Shown here in pieces: positions 13,208-27,986 of a stretch of DNA of 64,000 nt (within the stretch, counting starts at the first letter, position 1; each line of letters opens with the position of its first letter). The position numbers were made by a program, and so were the translations under genes. Source of the DNA: Dicaeum eximium (lineage: Eukaryota; Chordata; Aves; Passeriformes; Dicaeidae); NCBI GenBank assembly GCA_013396995.1, contig VWZP01008345.1:1182551-1246550 (forward strand). Direction: 5' to 3'. Under the pieces are notes generated by a model. It did no database searches and was not told the origin of the DNA. It worked only from the letters and a program-made list of their open reading frames with translations.

Positions 13208-16200
13208 AATAAAAGGACTCAGCTTGGTAATTCCAACCACTTAATTGGAAAATACTCTGTACTGTTCTTGCTGACCCCTCTGAACAAGGCAACATTATCA
13301 CCAGCATGCAGAAAAGTCCCTGCCAGAAAGCACACAGAGTATCTTTAATGCAGGACAAATAAGGGGGAGGGACTGAACTTTGGGGTGCTCTTGCAGCCAT
13401 GCCATCTCTTCCTTCCTCTGAGAGTGCATGCCCTCTGCCTGCTGCCAGGGAAACACCAAATGGCATTATCAGCTGTTCTGGATGCACACAACTGAGATTA
13501 GAGCATCTGACAGCATCAGGTGTTTGCTCTGCATGCAGGAATATCCTTCTCTGCAGAAGTTCCTTATCTGTGGTGGTGTGTGCTGGGTCAGTGCACCAAG
13601 CAATGCACAGAAGGAGAATACCTGGGGTGGAATCCAGACTGGGAAGCACTTGGCACAGGCTGAATCACAAGAGAGTTATAAAAAGCTCTTGTCAGCAATG
13701 CTGGACAGTAAAGCCAGAAAGATACAGTTAGTGTGATCTAAAACCCACCAGTTTCTGCTCAGTGGTTGGAAACTTGCTGTGTGCTTTCTTTGGGTTTGCT
13801 TGCCAGCTCCTTCCCCAGGACCTGGGGAAAAAGCTGTTTTCCTCTTCATTTGGGTAGAAAGGCTGCAGCCAGCTGGGGAGGGGGAGCAGGGCTGGGGCTT
13901 TCCTGTGTCCCCTGGGCATGTGGGCACCCCTTTTCCCCAGCTCTCACTGCCCCTACAGTGCTCCAGCCACAGCAAGACCACCTCAGCTGACATCCTCAAT
14001 GTAAGCATCACCATCGCTTCAAAAAAACAGTGCAGTAATGAAACACACACAATCCCACAGAAAATGGCCTTCTTTTTTTGTTAACATACTGATTATAGCC
14101 CTTAGGTTAATATCTGTCATGATAATGGTTTTAATTCCAGAATGTAGAAAACACCTTGGAGGCTGTTAGCTTTGCTTTTTGTTATGAATGTCATATTAGC
14201 ACTACAGGCCCTTGATTTTTTTATCCCCACTGGAGTAAGAGCCATCACTTTAGATAGGAAACACAGAGTCATTTTCTATGCATAGGGGAAGCTCTTTGTT
14301 CTCAGAGAAAAATGAATTATGCAGTCAAAGCAGGTGACACATAGTAGATGTTGTTGCTTTCCATAACCTGAGATGTAACCCAGCTGTGCCCTTTGCTTTT
14401 GCAGATGTCAGCCCTACCATCTGCTGCTGAAAAAAAATACATGCATTGCTGTGGCAACACTGAGCAGTTCTGTGGTCTTTTCTGCACTCTGCTCAGGCTG
14501 TGCATTTTTAAACAGTGTGACCTTTATTGATTCCTAAAGAAATGAACTGTGCAAGGTGGAAAACTCGAAAAGTGTACTGCCAAAGTTCCTTTTTAGGACA
14601 AAGAATACAATTATATTACAGAAATGTTAAAACTAGAAGAGATGAAATCAGTTAATTTCCTCTGAAAATGTTCGAAAGAGCTTCAGAAAAATAGAATGGG
14701 TGACAAAGGGAACAGAGATCTGATCAGAGAGACAGTGGGATGGGAAAAATACTCGCTCCATTGAAATCAGAGGCAGTTTTGGCATTGCCTTTGAAGGAAT
14801 GAGGATTTTATCAACTATAATGTTGAACACACCACAGCTTTATAGAGCTTTTCCTAAGGAGGATGGTGTGTCCTGAGCTCCTGTTTGCTGTAGGCATCAG
14901 CTGGCTCCTGGTGGCTGCTGTCAGGTGGTGGCAGGAGGGGTGGGAGCAGTGCAGGGGGGAAGCCTTGCTGCTTGGCATTCCTCCCATTTCTGCAGCCAGG
15001 TCAGCTGTTTTCTTCCTCATCTCATCTCACTAAACCTACAGAGGTGTTTTCTTTCCATACATAAAAATCCTTCGCTCTTTTTTCTCCAAGGATCTCTAGG
15101 ACAACTTCCCTCCACACAAAACTTTGTTTCTGCTCTTGCAAAGCTTTTAGGTGCAAACCCCATTTGAGTAAGTACCCACAAGCCTTGTCTTACAAACCAG
15201 CCTTCCTAACAAAAACAGCATGAAAGACAAATTTTGGTATTACCATGCTGCTTTGTGTCCCTGCAAAACAGCACTTTTTCTTCACACAGCCACAAATAAC
15301 GTCAAGTGGTCTAGACTCTCTGAAGAAATGCAAAAAAGGGAAGATTCTAGTAAAAATAAGAAAATGGGGACTTGTGCCATGAATGGCCAGTCAGGCTGGT
15401 CTGATGGGGGCTGTCCAGTGGAGGGGCTGGCTGCTGTGTCACTCCTCAGCACTGCCTGCAGCCTGCACATTCCTTGTCACTGACAAAGAACAGGGACAGT
15501 TTGCCACAGCTGGTTGGGTGAAGGCTGCTTGGGGAAGGTAACAACGCTCAAATTTATGAGGGATATTCCTAAGGCTGTTTCTGGGAGATGATTTACCATA
15601 ATAATAGCTGAAATTGCAGACTCCTCCAGAAAAGAACGTTTGATGTCTAACAGACAGCTGCTGATGTAAATGTTTATGAAGAGTTTGTTAAGTATGTGAC
15701 ATTGCCTGTATGGTAATGCAGAAATTATGCTGCTCGTAAAAGATATGTTATGATGGAAAAATCAGTGGATAAAGAATGGATGAGAATGGTGCTGAAGCAG
15801 GACCACTGCTATGACAAATGTAGTGTCAAGCAAGAGCAGCATGAAGAAAATCTATTAACTATATGTATTCACCGTTAGCGGCATATCTTGAATTTGTCAT
15901 TTTAAGATGCTATTAAAATTAATGCTGTCCTAAGAGGTGCTCCTGGAACTATGTATAAAATTGCCTAATTAGTTTTAAAAAAAGGAATTCCAATGAGATG
16001 CTAGATTTTGAGAGAGAGACAGTGAGGAAATAAGTATGCCACCAGACACTCATAAAATGGACTCTCCTTGGAGAGGAATGCTTTGTCTCTCATTTCCAAG
16101 AACAGCCTTGCAGCAGAATTGAAGTGGGAACTGAAGATCACAACTGCAAATCTATCAATTCTGAAAGGTATTCTTTTACTTATTAAAAGGGTATTTTACT

Positions 16201-19200
16201 GAATGGATTCATACTGCAAATCAGTAGGTTTAATTAAGTGAAATAAATTGCCCTCATATTGAAACTCTCTTTCATTTACAGATGCAGACCCTGAAATCAC
16301 TGATCACTAGTTTCCATATCCATTATTTAATCTGACAGTGAAACAAAGGGAAACCCTGATATTCACCTCTGGCAAAAAACAGATGCAAATGTTTTTCAGA
16401 TCTCTTTCTCTTCTTCCTTTCCATTCAACCAGAGGACCCAGAAACAGATATAATGACCTGGCTGTGGGATCTGTAAAATAATCTGTAATAATCTGGCCCT
16501 ACTGTGGGAGAGACCAGCACCTTTCAAGGGTGTAATGGTGTCAGAAATAAAGAAAAAGCAGAGGCAGGTGCGTCAGCTGGCTGGAGGGGAGTGCTAGAAA
16601 TGCCAGCAGACAGAGGCAGAGAGAAGTGTGGGAGCAAAGGGGAACCTCCCCAGCGCCAAGCTGTGGTAACCTGGCCCTTTTCAGGTGGGGCTGTTCCCTG
16701 AATCACACTGCTCAGGGGTGTTGTGTACTTAGAGGTGGGGAGGGGACCCAGCTGAGCATTTCTGCAGCCTAGACTGGCCCTTTGGTGTCCCTGCCCCTGG
16801 ATTTATCCTCCCACCATCAGTGGGTGTTCAAACTGGCAGTGAGCAGTGTAGGTACACCCAAATCCACAGGTGAAATCACAGCCTGGTGTTGATTTTCTGT
16901 TCTACTGATGATGAATTTGGGGATCCTCTGGGATTAGGTATGGGATCCATGCTGGCACAGAGCTGGGGGGGCTCTCCTGTCCCACTTTCACAGCAGCTAT
17001 TGGCACACACATTTCTGTTACAATGATGTACCAATATTCAATATGAATGTCTCATCTTACTTAAAACAAGAGGGGGAGAGATGTGGGGAGGAGGGATGGG
17101 ATTGGACTGCTAATCCTAATAAAAGGAAACCCATTTAAATGAGTAATTTTATAAACTACTGAGCACTCATGCTGAATAAGAAGTGAAGCCTACTGCTATT
17201 AGATGTGGCAATAACAGGCTGCTTTGAATATTAAAGCCACCAGGAGGGAATACCTAGAAACAGATGCTGCCAGTGAACCACACTGACTTTGAGCAGGAGA
17301 TCCTCTCAACATGTAAGTGCAGCCTTCTACCTGTGATCACAGGGAGACACAGAACAGGAGCCCCACATGAACAGCTACAATAGATATTAGAAACCGCTTG
17401 AGAACCAATTTTAATAGTTAAAGTTTAATTTTGGTGATTTATATGTTGTTATTTCATGATTCTTGCTTATGGGAGACAGCAGTTGTAACATTTACAAAGC
17501 TGACACAATCCTCAGAATTTTCTTAGATAGTGGCTTTGAAGGCATGTGCTGCTAATCAATGAGTTAATGATTTCTTCCATGCTGTAATCCATCATTTTAT
17601 CACAGCACACAATTTAGCAATTTGCTCGTGCTAATTAGTACAACAGCCAGAGCAGTTCTGAGCACAGCTCCAGGCTATGGCTACAGACACGTTTGCCATG
17701 TTATTTACATTTCCCCCATTTACCTTGGGAAAGGCCCAGAATCCAAAATACATACGGAAATTTTACTAAGATATCAGAAATATTCATCTTGCAATTGGTG
17801 AGTTTCCCTCTATGATCACTGGAAAGGAGGCTTAAGGAAAGGTGCTCTCACCTCCTGAAGTCACTGAAAGCCAGTGCAGATGTGAGCAGGAGACAGGAAC
17901 TGAGGCAAAAGGGCTTTTCTGCACTGCTGCTTGTAGCAGTAAAAGTGTTCAGGGGTCAGGGTTGATCACAAGAGCCAGGCAGAGCACCAGAGGGGCATCC
18001 CATTTATGTTCTGATTTGTATGGTGTTGGGCTGCTGTGCCCTTGCTGAGGGCCAGGGTGTCCTGCTCCCCACGTGGGGCTGCTCACTGGGGGAGTTGCTC
18101 TCCTGTCTGTGCTGCAAGAATTCACCCATCTCTGAGGCACAAGAGGAGGATTCACTTCCTCCTGCACCACCAGTGCAGTCAGCTTGGCTGCTGTAAGGGA
18201 GAAGGAGCCTTCAGGGTGTCCTGGTGTGGGAATTTAACCACGAGGGTGGATGGTCTGGTGTGCCTGAGGGAGCTCAGACAAGAGAGACACTGAGACACTT
18301 CCCCTCCCACCCTGGGAGAGCCCAGCAAGCCTCCACATCCTCAGAGGAAGAGTCAGGTGTTCTGGATGGAGCTCTGTATCCTGGGTCAGTCCCCCAGGAG
18401 AGTGAGCACTGGGTGGGTGTTTGAGAGGGCAGCTGTGCCTGCAGCGAGTTTGACCCTCCTGCCATGCCCTGGCCTTGCTGGGCACCTGAAGGCAATGTTG
18501 AAATTGCACACTGTCACAGGACAATAGTTTTTAACCTTTGTCATAATTGCTCTCTTTAAAGTAGCACAGAAGACTTTCCTGACAAGGCCATTACTGTGGA
18601 AAGGACAAAGGGAAAGTGGTTACTCAGCTGTGTTCAGAGCTGGGTTATCAAATTAGCTTCAGCCACTTTCAATTACAGAATCTTATGGTTTTGAAATGAG
18701 CTCTAAATGAGGGGCTATAATTCTTTGTCGACAGTGAGCAAAAAGAACATAATCATCATTATTTAACAGGGGCCTACAGCCTAGCTAGTTCCCAGATAAG
18801 TTCATCCAAGAGAAAAAAGGATTCAATTGGTATAAGCAAGCAAAAGATTATCAGCTGGCCAGGCTTCAGTGCATTTCTCCATCCTGCAGCTAAGGAAGTG
18901 ACCTTGGGATTCATCCAGGAGGGATTTACTCCCAGAGCCATTCTGAATCAGTAGTTAATTAAACATAAATACATAAGAAAAATTAGAGCAGTAGGGGCTG
19001 TCCCAGGCATGCATTATTCCACCTTTAACCGGGCTTTGTTCTGCCAGGGCTTCTTCTCTGCCTGAAGCCTGTTGTTGTTATTATAATGGCATTGTTAAAT
19101 CCTACCTGTCTGCTGGCTGCTGCTTTACAGTAACGAGGAGAGAGAAGAGCTGGGCTCATGCCAGTAGAAAGAAGGTTCATTTGTGAGACCAGGCAGCCTC

Positions 19201-20048
19201 CTGTAACAAGGCAGTGTCTGGCCTGCCTCACCTCATTTCCCCTGGCACCAGGGAGGGAGCAGCCCTTTGCTGCGCCATCCTCAGCAGCCACGGGCACCGT
19301 GCCAGGGACAAGCTCGGGACAGCAGGTGCCAAACCTGGGCTGTGTAAGGGCACTAAACAGGGTCTGTGGGGAGCTGGTGACATCCCATCACCATCCTCAC
19401 TGTCCCCTGGAGGAGCCTACTGCCAGGTTCAGGAGAATGGCTGGCACCTGTGAGCCCTCCCCAGCCCGTGCTCTCCCTAACCCCGGCTCTGAAATCTGAG
19501 TAAATACATGGGGGATGCTGAGTTACAGACTCTGCTCATTGCAGTGCCTCCATCTGGGAATGAGGGACCCTGGCTCTGCTCTGTGTTAGAGCACAGCAGC
19601 TGCAGGGTAAATGTGAGAAGGTGAGGAGCTCCAGGTAAGCAGCTTAGGCTTATCTCCATGTGGAAGTGCATGGATGTGCACACCAGGAGTTAGGCTGCAC
19701 TCTTCCCCTCCACTGCACACTCCTAACACAAAGGAAGTGTGAAGTCACCTGAGAGGTCTTGAAAGTAAATTCTTATTTGCCCTATCCTACAGGAAGTTGA
19801 AGGTGTAATTACCCCACCTAACATCTTCTCAATGAGCTTACACCACCCCTGAGGCAGTGGAGAAAGGAACATCACCAGATTAAAACCAGATTGGGTGGGG
19901 AACCAAGTTTTGAACACTTTCTGTTACCTCTTCAGGAAGATTTTACAGAACAGCTGGACAATCCAAAGGCCATTTTCTTTCTCCTGTTCACTGGTTTTTA
20001 AAGGTCAAATTTACTACCTCCTGGCTGTTGGTAACTTTGGCCCAAATA

Positions 20049-20120
20049 TCTGGGGCAAAATTCTGTCTCTGCTGAAGTTAAGGGAGTTTTGCCATTAATT
20101 TCAACAGGCCATTGATTTTT
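20049..20120. repeat. Ancient palindromic repeat relic
   Basis: The sequence atctggggcaaaattctgtc then gctgaagttaagggagtttt and gccattaatttcaacaggcc follows the old amniote pattern of GAAGTCAATGGGAGTTTTGCCATTGACTTCAA. The two halves are imperfect inverted copies. It is non-coding. Confidence 0.5.
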
Positions 20121-23100
20121 AAATTTTTATTCTGTGTTTCTGAATCAACATTGCCCTCAGGGTTGGCAATGTATTTAGATTTACACACAGTCATGAATGC
20201 ACACACAAATAAAAGTGGCAGAGAAAGAAACCATTTCTTTTCAAGTCCCACAGCTTTTATTAATTTCTTCAGTTCTTGTTTTGTACATTAATTTTATTTT
20301 CAAGAAGATTTCTATTCTATACCAGTTACAAAATTGATATCTGGGGAAAACTCATGCCATTTAAAAATAGATTTGTTATTCCTGATGCTGTCAGGAATGC
20401 AGACATTGACTTTCCTGCTTTCCTTGACAGTTTTGTCAGGTTTATTCTTTTTTATCTTTAATGGAGTTTCACTGACAATGCCTAATAGCTGCTGGAATTG
20501 CTTTCAAGTTTTCCTTGGGAAAAATCAAAATATTATGACTGAAAATTGAATTATTCTAAATAGTGGGAATATGGAGGTCAGTCAGTTGTGTAGTACAAGA
20601 CTGCATCCTGAAAAGGTGCAGAATGCCTCCTTAATGGATGCATTGCTTTACAAAGGGTTATAGCATTTGCTCTCAACTTGCTGATGAGAATGGCAAAGAA
20701 CTCTCATTTTAAAAGCCTAAAGTTGATAGAAAATTAATGTTCCGGTTATCCCTGGAGTGAAAGAATTTCTTTTCTCACCGGAGATATGGATATTGGATAT
20801 GTAGTTTGGGCACACTGGGGTAGGATGCTGTGAGGAATATCAGAAAAGGAGTTTCATTTGGGTGTTGAATGGACAAGCAGGGCTCAAGCTCACTCCTGGG
20901 GCTTCTTCCATGACTTGGTTTCACTTCCATGAAACAGAGCTTGATCTTTCACCTTCCTTTTATTTTATTTTTTTTTAATGTGTTGATACTTTGCAGGAAA
21001 CAGAGACTCTCAGGGGCTTGATTTTGTCTGGTCCACTTAGCCCTGCTATTAATTAAAGTGTTATTAGTTATAGACTGTTTACATCTGCCATTTCACCAAG
21101 TGCTAGCTGGCTCCTGGAGAACCCATCATCAACACCTAGTGCAAGGAAGATTGTTCCAATTTTTAACTCTAAACACACCAGAAAAAGTGTTTTCTCAAGA
21201 AATCTGAGAAATTTTCTGCACTTTCCCTTTAGCTTTCAATAAAGTGATATCCCCATGCCTCCTGCATAGAGTGAAGTACATGTGCACCCATAGTCTGTGA
21301 GAGGAATTAGCACTTTAGTGTGCAAAACAGAGAGGCAGCTGGCATGGCTTTGCTGTGTTTACACACCTCATTCTCCCAAACCTTTGTTAAATGGTCTAAT
21401 GAAACAAGGTGCTCTGAGGGAAAAGCCCATTTAACAGAGTAACAAATCCCATTAGCTCAGTGGAGCTGGAAATCTACTGCATAATAAATTAACTCTGAAT
21501 TCGTGGCTTTGAACATAAATTTCCAGGTCTAGGCTGATACATTTTTTAAGCTTGTATGCAAGTTGGATAATAAGCTCTGCACTGGTTTTCCCTCATTTCC
21601 ATCGTACATTTTGACAATATTTTTCTCTCAGTTTCTACCAGAGCAGCAGTTTTATTGCTCAGTCCTCCTGCTACACAGGGAAGGGCTGCTGGAACTCGAC
21701 TGCATTTGTGTTCAACAGTGAGACAGAAGATGGAAGGTCCCACCCAGACCTGTAAGAAAAAGACTGTCCCTAGCAATCAAGGCACTTTAATTATTAAAGT
21801 CCACATATGCACAGACTGGGGAGAGGAGGAATGCTGTCTCTGAGTGGCACAGTCAGCTGCACACAGGCCAGTTTAGAATAGAAAATAGTATTGGCTGTAC
21901 AGGGCTTGGTACCTTGCCCACAATAATAAGCCAGGAGACAGCTTTTACTGATCTGGTTTTAAATCAGCACAAATGTGGCTGTGCAACTTTCAGGCCAGAT
22001 CTGCCCACTGCTCTGTGGGAACCTACCTGGGGCTCATCCAGCATCTCAGCTTAAGGCTCTGTCATGTAGTGTGAGAATATGTTGTCTCCAATGCAGAACA
22101 CATCAACTGCTGTCTTGAACTCTTGTCCCACTGGCATGCTGCCAGAGAGATACAGAATAGCAAACACTGTGAAATCCTGGTAGAATTAATTTGAGCTACC
22201 TCCTTTTCAGTTACTGCTTCTGACTGATCACAGTGGCTACATGGATTAAACAGTGAAGTCACCAAATCAAATGAATAAAAGCTGAATTTCCATCTTGTGA
22301 AGCCAGGATGCATCCTGCAAAGCTTTTCACTGGCAAGACAGCTCAGCCAGGTTATATAATTGGCACCCTCACAAGCTTTTCATCTTTGTCTGAGTGGTAC
22401 TGGAAAGGAGTGAAGTTCTCTCCTACCCTTGAAAATATCGATGAATCTCGAAGAGTGCTTGCTGCTGAAGCTCCCACTGATCACAAGAAGCCAAGGGCAC
22501 AAAAACCTCACCATCAACAAGAAAAGAGCTTCTGGAAAGACAATCTTTGTACTCTTTAATGAAAAAAACTTTAAAAATCAGTGATTCTCAGGAGCATTTC
22601 CACCAAACTCATTTCGATCCTTTGGATCACTAAGTCCTAACATACATGATACAAGAGTTACACATCTAACCCAGAGGCTATTTTTTTACAGCTCATATTC
22701 AGGAATAGCTGAAATGTGCTCTCTGCCTTTCTGTGGCAGGCTAGAGGCCTTGCCTGCCTGTCTGGGCATGCCATGGTGGTGTTTTGACGCCCTTGAAAAA
22801 ATATTTCCAAAGGCACCAGGTGAACTTGGGCCTTTGAGCCTGCTCTGCCTCACCATGGGAGCACCTCCTAGGGCTTGAGTTCAAGCAAGGAATTAGCCTG
22901 TCCTTGTGGGCTGACTGCACACACACTTCTGAAAGGCAACAAGGCTGCAGATAGTGAGCTAAAATCTAACTTACTGGAGTGAATCAATTCTGATGTAACT
23001 TCATGCATGTCAGCAAAATTACACTTCAGCCAGGATCTGCACCTGCCAAGTACGTCACTGAGTTTATTGCTGTCTCCTCTAGAGCAAGTGAGACATTTCT

Positions 23101-26100
23101 GGGAGGAGAACTTTCAAGGGTAGAACACCATAATCGCCCCAGGTACATCAGCAGGGTTACCTGGGTGGTGCAGAGAAATCTTTGTTAATATTCAGGGTCA
23201 TCAAACCCTCTGCAGAGTGCCAGTCCCTGTGGAAGATGTGCAGGTGCAGGAGAACTCTCTGAGCAGAGCTGCTGCATCTCCTCAGCCAGTTTTTTTCCTC
23301 TTTGGCTGATTTTCTCACATGAGAAGAAAAGCCAAGTGCAACTTGCACAGCAAATTAACAAGTGTCCATTGGGATGTGCTCCCAGGAGAATTTCCATGGG
23401 ATGTGTGCTGGGGACAGTGCAGAGCCTGGATGGATCTGGTGGCACGTGTCCACTTCCATCCTGGAGCCTGACACTTTTCCATGTTCCACTGTGCATTGTC
23501 AGGATGTTAATGGCTGAAGGTAGTGTTGTTTAGTACCTCTTTTATTTCCTGGACTTAGCTGGACTAAATCAAGCTGCTGGAGTTAGAGTAGCTTGTGGGG
23601 AAGCAGGGAATTGCTGGTGAAGCATTTTTTTAGGTCTGTATGGTAGAAAATCAATCAATTTTTAAATACTGTGGGGGAAAAATCCATTAACAGTATTTCT
23701 GCTGTCATACAACTCAGCTTGGTCAAATAGCCTGCTGAAGAAGAAAATAATTCCAGGTGATGCTTTAGAGAAAGAGTCCCCAGGCCTGTGCCTTAGCCCA
23801 TGTTACAGAGCCCAGTGCCACATCAGGGGATTTGCTATCAGATATGGGCACTAGAGGGGAGTGGGGCTCCAGAAGTCTGTTTTCTGAGTTTAAAACAATC
23901 ATTACATGAGGAGAGTTTGTCTTCTACCAGTGTTTTACGTTTGGGTTGATTTTTGAGTATCAGAGCTGTGTACAAGCAACTTCTACACTGGAGTCACATT
24001 AACAGCTCAGATGAACTTGGGTAGATGTTCTGGGTTGCCATCCTTAGCAAGAGCTAGTTCATTGTGGTAAACTCAAAGTCACAGCACAGCTCTGATGTTT
24101 GTGAAATTTCATACTCCTAAAAATGACAATCACCATCTCCCATAAAGTTCACTGCACCCTGCTGTCTGATGTCTCTGCACTTCTGTCACTTGGCAATTTC
24201 CACATTGCTCTTTTAAATGGTAAGTATTGACAACTAAGATGTATTTTATTGCTTATTGAAGGTATGGAAGATTCATGGAGACTATTTTATCTGGTGTATG
24301 AGGTTCATAGACTTCTTCGACCATGGATGTTAAAATTGGAATTGAACTCATCTATATTTCTAAATATATAAAGCAAAGATGGGCTCTCATGGGCTGTACT
24401 TACAGCTTTACAGTAAGAGACTCAGCAGCTCTTCATGAGCATCACTTGATTATTTGAGATTTTTGAAACTATAAAAGCATTTAAGTATGGGGACATGCTG
24501 TAAGAGCTGCCAGCTCTCAGATATTTTTATAAATAGCAAAAAGCATTTTTTCTGTTAAGGCAAAGTTCAAATAGAGAAAAGCATCTTGCTTTCTTCTGTG
24601 TGCATTTTTGTGCTGTAGCTTCTCAAAGGGCAGCTCCTAAAATAAAACTGTTTACAATAACCTCCTCAGATAAAACATTTCACTTCTAAGATTGAGCATA
24701 AAATTTTCACATCTTGCACTTGAGCTCTGATGTGCCTTGCTCCCATATTTTGCCCAGAGGGTTGATTATTGTTCCATAACTAATACAAATGGAGGAGCTT
24801 TTGTTTCAATTCAGGCTCTTCAAAGAAACTCTCTTCAAGTCATCAAGGTCTAGCCACTGTCTGCTTTTAATCTCTAGCTATAGCTTTCTTGCTTTTCCAC
24901 TTACTGTTTAAAATCTATTTTCTGCTCACCCTTTTATAACTTGAATATAATGGTATTTTTTTTTCTTTTCCTGCCTGCTCTCCTTGCTTGTCTTTCTTGC
25001 TTTGCCATGCACTTGTGAGGGTGTATTCTGCCTCAATTTTCTGCAATAAACCTTGAACCCTGGAGAGTGCACAAGTGTGTCTGAAAAAAGAAGTACCAGG
25101 GCAGTAGTTCCCAGTACCCAAGAGGACAGCATTATTTCTGGTAATGGTTAGATTTATTGTTAGGTACTACAAACTAGTGTGTTTTGGAGGAGTCCAGTTC
25201 CTTGTCTGTCAACCCTGTAATTAATGTAAGAAATTGTTATTGTGGTTCATGTGCTCGTTCAGTGTTTCAGTACTGCAAGTTCATTGTTCCACAAGTTGTC
25301 CCAGTGCTCTCCCAAACAAAATGAAGAAATGTCTGTTTCCCTGTGGTGGATGCAAATGAAGGAAGTTCTGCTTTTGACAAATTTCATAACAGTAGCAAAA
25401 ATGACGCAGTGTCACATTTTCTTTTCAGTAAACTTAGACTTTCTCTTTGGCATTTCTGTACAGTTTACTGTATCATAAATGTACAAATTGCAGTTCTGAT
25501 GAGCAGCCGAGGGCATTCAGAACACTGTTGCAGTATTTTCTTGTTTTTACTCAGAATCTGATTTCGATTAACTACACTGGTGTATGTCTGAGTCTGCTGA
25601 AGTGAAAGTGTCATTTTTCTAATAGAGTTTTCTTCTATGGCTGCATTGCTAATGGCCTGGTTACACTGCTTCCTAGGAACAGCCTAATTAAAGGTTTGAC
25701 ATTGGAAAAGTGATTAAAATTTGCATGGGGAGATATTGAATTAATTTTTTTTTCCTGGTGAGTTGATAAGTAATAACATACATTCTGGTAAATATAGACC
25801 TCTGATCCAACAGACTTGCTGGACAGAAGCATCTATTCAAAGGCTGGCATTTATTTCTCACTGTTTTCTTTAGCATGTGTTTAAAGTTAACCAGACATTA
25901 CAAAGGACATACCCAGAATAGGGGGTGAAACCTTTCTGACAGTGTCTGGCACCTATAACTCTGCATATGTATTTACATTTGAATATACCTTTGAGGTTTT
26001 AAAGAATGCTGCTTCATGACATTTCCTGGGCGAATCACTCACCCAGGGTTAGGTTCTGGGTAATCTCACTTGTACCAAGTAGTGCACACTTCACACAACA

Positions 26101-26911
26101 GCCCCACTGAGGTAACAGACTGTCAAACCCAAATCAGTAACACTGTTGGAATCTGTCCTGTTGTTGGCTGGCTGAGTACATCAGCATTCCTCATGCCTAA
26201 GCTGAATTCACCAATATGTATATATTTAAAAGGCACTTATTTTTGCAATAAGCATGGAATAGGCCCTTGTACAGACACAATGGCATAATTCTTCTTCTCA
26301 ATGAGACTGTGTGGGCCTAAGTGAAGTTATAGTAGTCCAAATTAGTCATTTATGTATGGAATGGATGCTGCAGAAGTACTGGAGGGAGCTTTCTTCCTGC
26401 TGCTGCATTGTCAGAGAACTGTTCATACAGCTCCCCTAACACGATATACAATGTTTTCAAAAGGATCCAGACCTTCAGGCAACTTTGCGCTCATCTCTAG
26501 TGCTTAAAATGCAAAAATAATGTAAATCAACCATGGGCAATGATAATCATTGCAGGAGCACTGCAGGCACAGGACTGAATGCATTGTGGGCAACCACGCT
26601 CTGTGCACTGAATGTCCACAGAGTTCAGCAGTGCCAGGACATCTTCCTGCTTTAAAGCCCTCTGTGTGCATGTCCAAATTTCTGAATTACTTATTTCTGC
26701 TCAGGAGGGAAGGAAAGGCTCATTGGTCATCCCCAGCTCATGAACAAAATAAACCTGGAATTATCATAACTTCTGTGTTTACTGATTCCATGTCTCTTCT
26801 CCTGAAGTGTGCCTGCAGTACTGGTTTTAAGCAGGTGTAACAAGAATTTGTGCTTTAGCATATCAGGCTTAAGTAGAGAAGGCTGTTGTTGCTGTCTCAC
26901 AAATACATTCC

Positions 26912-26924
26912 TTTTTTTTTTTTT
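26912..26924. repeat. Homopolymer T tract (13)
   Basis: A run of 13 T within AT-rich non-coding sequence. No associated element was recognised. Confidence 0.8.
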
Positions 26925-27823
26925 CTGGGGAGGTGATATATTTTGAGGGCTTGAATACCAGAATTCTAGGAATGCAAAATTCAAATGTTTGAAGATCCAC
27001 TAGCCAAATGAACAAAGCTGCTAAAAGAAGTGCAAGGGCTCTTCCTATTACAGAATCAGCAAGGGAAAGTCTGAGTGTACCTTAATTCTGTTGATAATCC
27101 AAAGTTCTGCTGAGTAGTTCCCTACAGAAACAGAAAATCTTCTGCATGAAGATCTGACCCACTTCAAGCAGGGAAACTTTATATCAGAGACAAGTAACAA
27201 GTTAACAAGAATCATTCTGGGAGTTAGGTTATTTAAATCCTATAAACACAACGTGGGGAGAGCTCTCTTGAGTGCAGCAGGGAGACCCTTCAGGAATTCC
27301 CTGCATTTCCTGCAGACAGTGTGTCAGTCCTGCACTGCCCATCTCAGCCTCTATTCTCTATTCTGAGCTCTCTGTTCTCCAGTTTTGCTCACAGTTAACT
27401 GAAATGAGCAGAAGAGAGGGCCCTGCATCAAGGCAGGCACAGATCTGCGCTGATTTATCCCCGTGCCTGTGGCCCAGGGGTCTTTACTGCAGCTGCAGAT
27501 AGCCAGGAGAATGTTGTGTGGCTCCTTGGGCATGGATTGTAGGGAGAAACAAAAGCCACAAAGTGAATTTTTCCCTGTAGCCACGCCCGTGTTGTGGGGT
27601 TGATTGTCCTGAGCTGCTCTCTGCATTCGTGGTGCAAAGAAATGGCCCTGGCCGTGCCCTGCTCCTGCAGCAGGACCTCACATGCCAGCCCACCTGAGCA
27701 GAAAAACGAGCCCCTGCATTCCTGCTGGGGAGCTGCTGTGCCATGTGTGTGTAAGCTACTTTAACAGCGAGCCTGGGTGCCTTCTACTACCCCTTTCATG
27801 TGCTTTAAAGCAAGAAGCAACTA

Positions 27824-27986
27824 TGGTTTGGGTTTTGGGTTTTTTTGGGGTGGTTTGGTTTGTTTTTTTTTTTTTGTTGTTGGTTGGTTGATTTTTGTTG
27901 GTCAGTTTTTTATTGTTGTTTGTTTACTGAGTTTTTTTGTTTGGTTGGTTTTGGTTTTGGTGGGGTTTTTTATGGTGCTGATGGTT
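27824..27986. repeat. GT-rich low-complexity block
   Basis: About 160 bases are almost only G and T on the plus strand: repeated gggtttt, ggttggttg, ttgttgtttg and T runs of 7-13. The open frames crossing it encode artefactual Phe/Gly/Val/Trp runs. The first 35 bases contain four G clusters (ggg, ggg, gggg, gg), so a G-quadruplex is conceivable. Confidence 0.85.

Larger units (their letters stand above)
9276..20048. other. Intergenic DNA, no gene recognised
   Basis: Holds the MIR-like relic and 21-bp tandem repeat near 11.1-11.2 kb and the T24 tract at 13.2 kb. The longest open frame (11856-12380, 174 codons) has no recognisable domain. AT-rich sequence at 17.4-17.66 kb with several TAAT-type words could be a conserved enhancer-type element, which cannot be judged without alignment. 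Confidence 0.55.
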
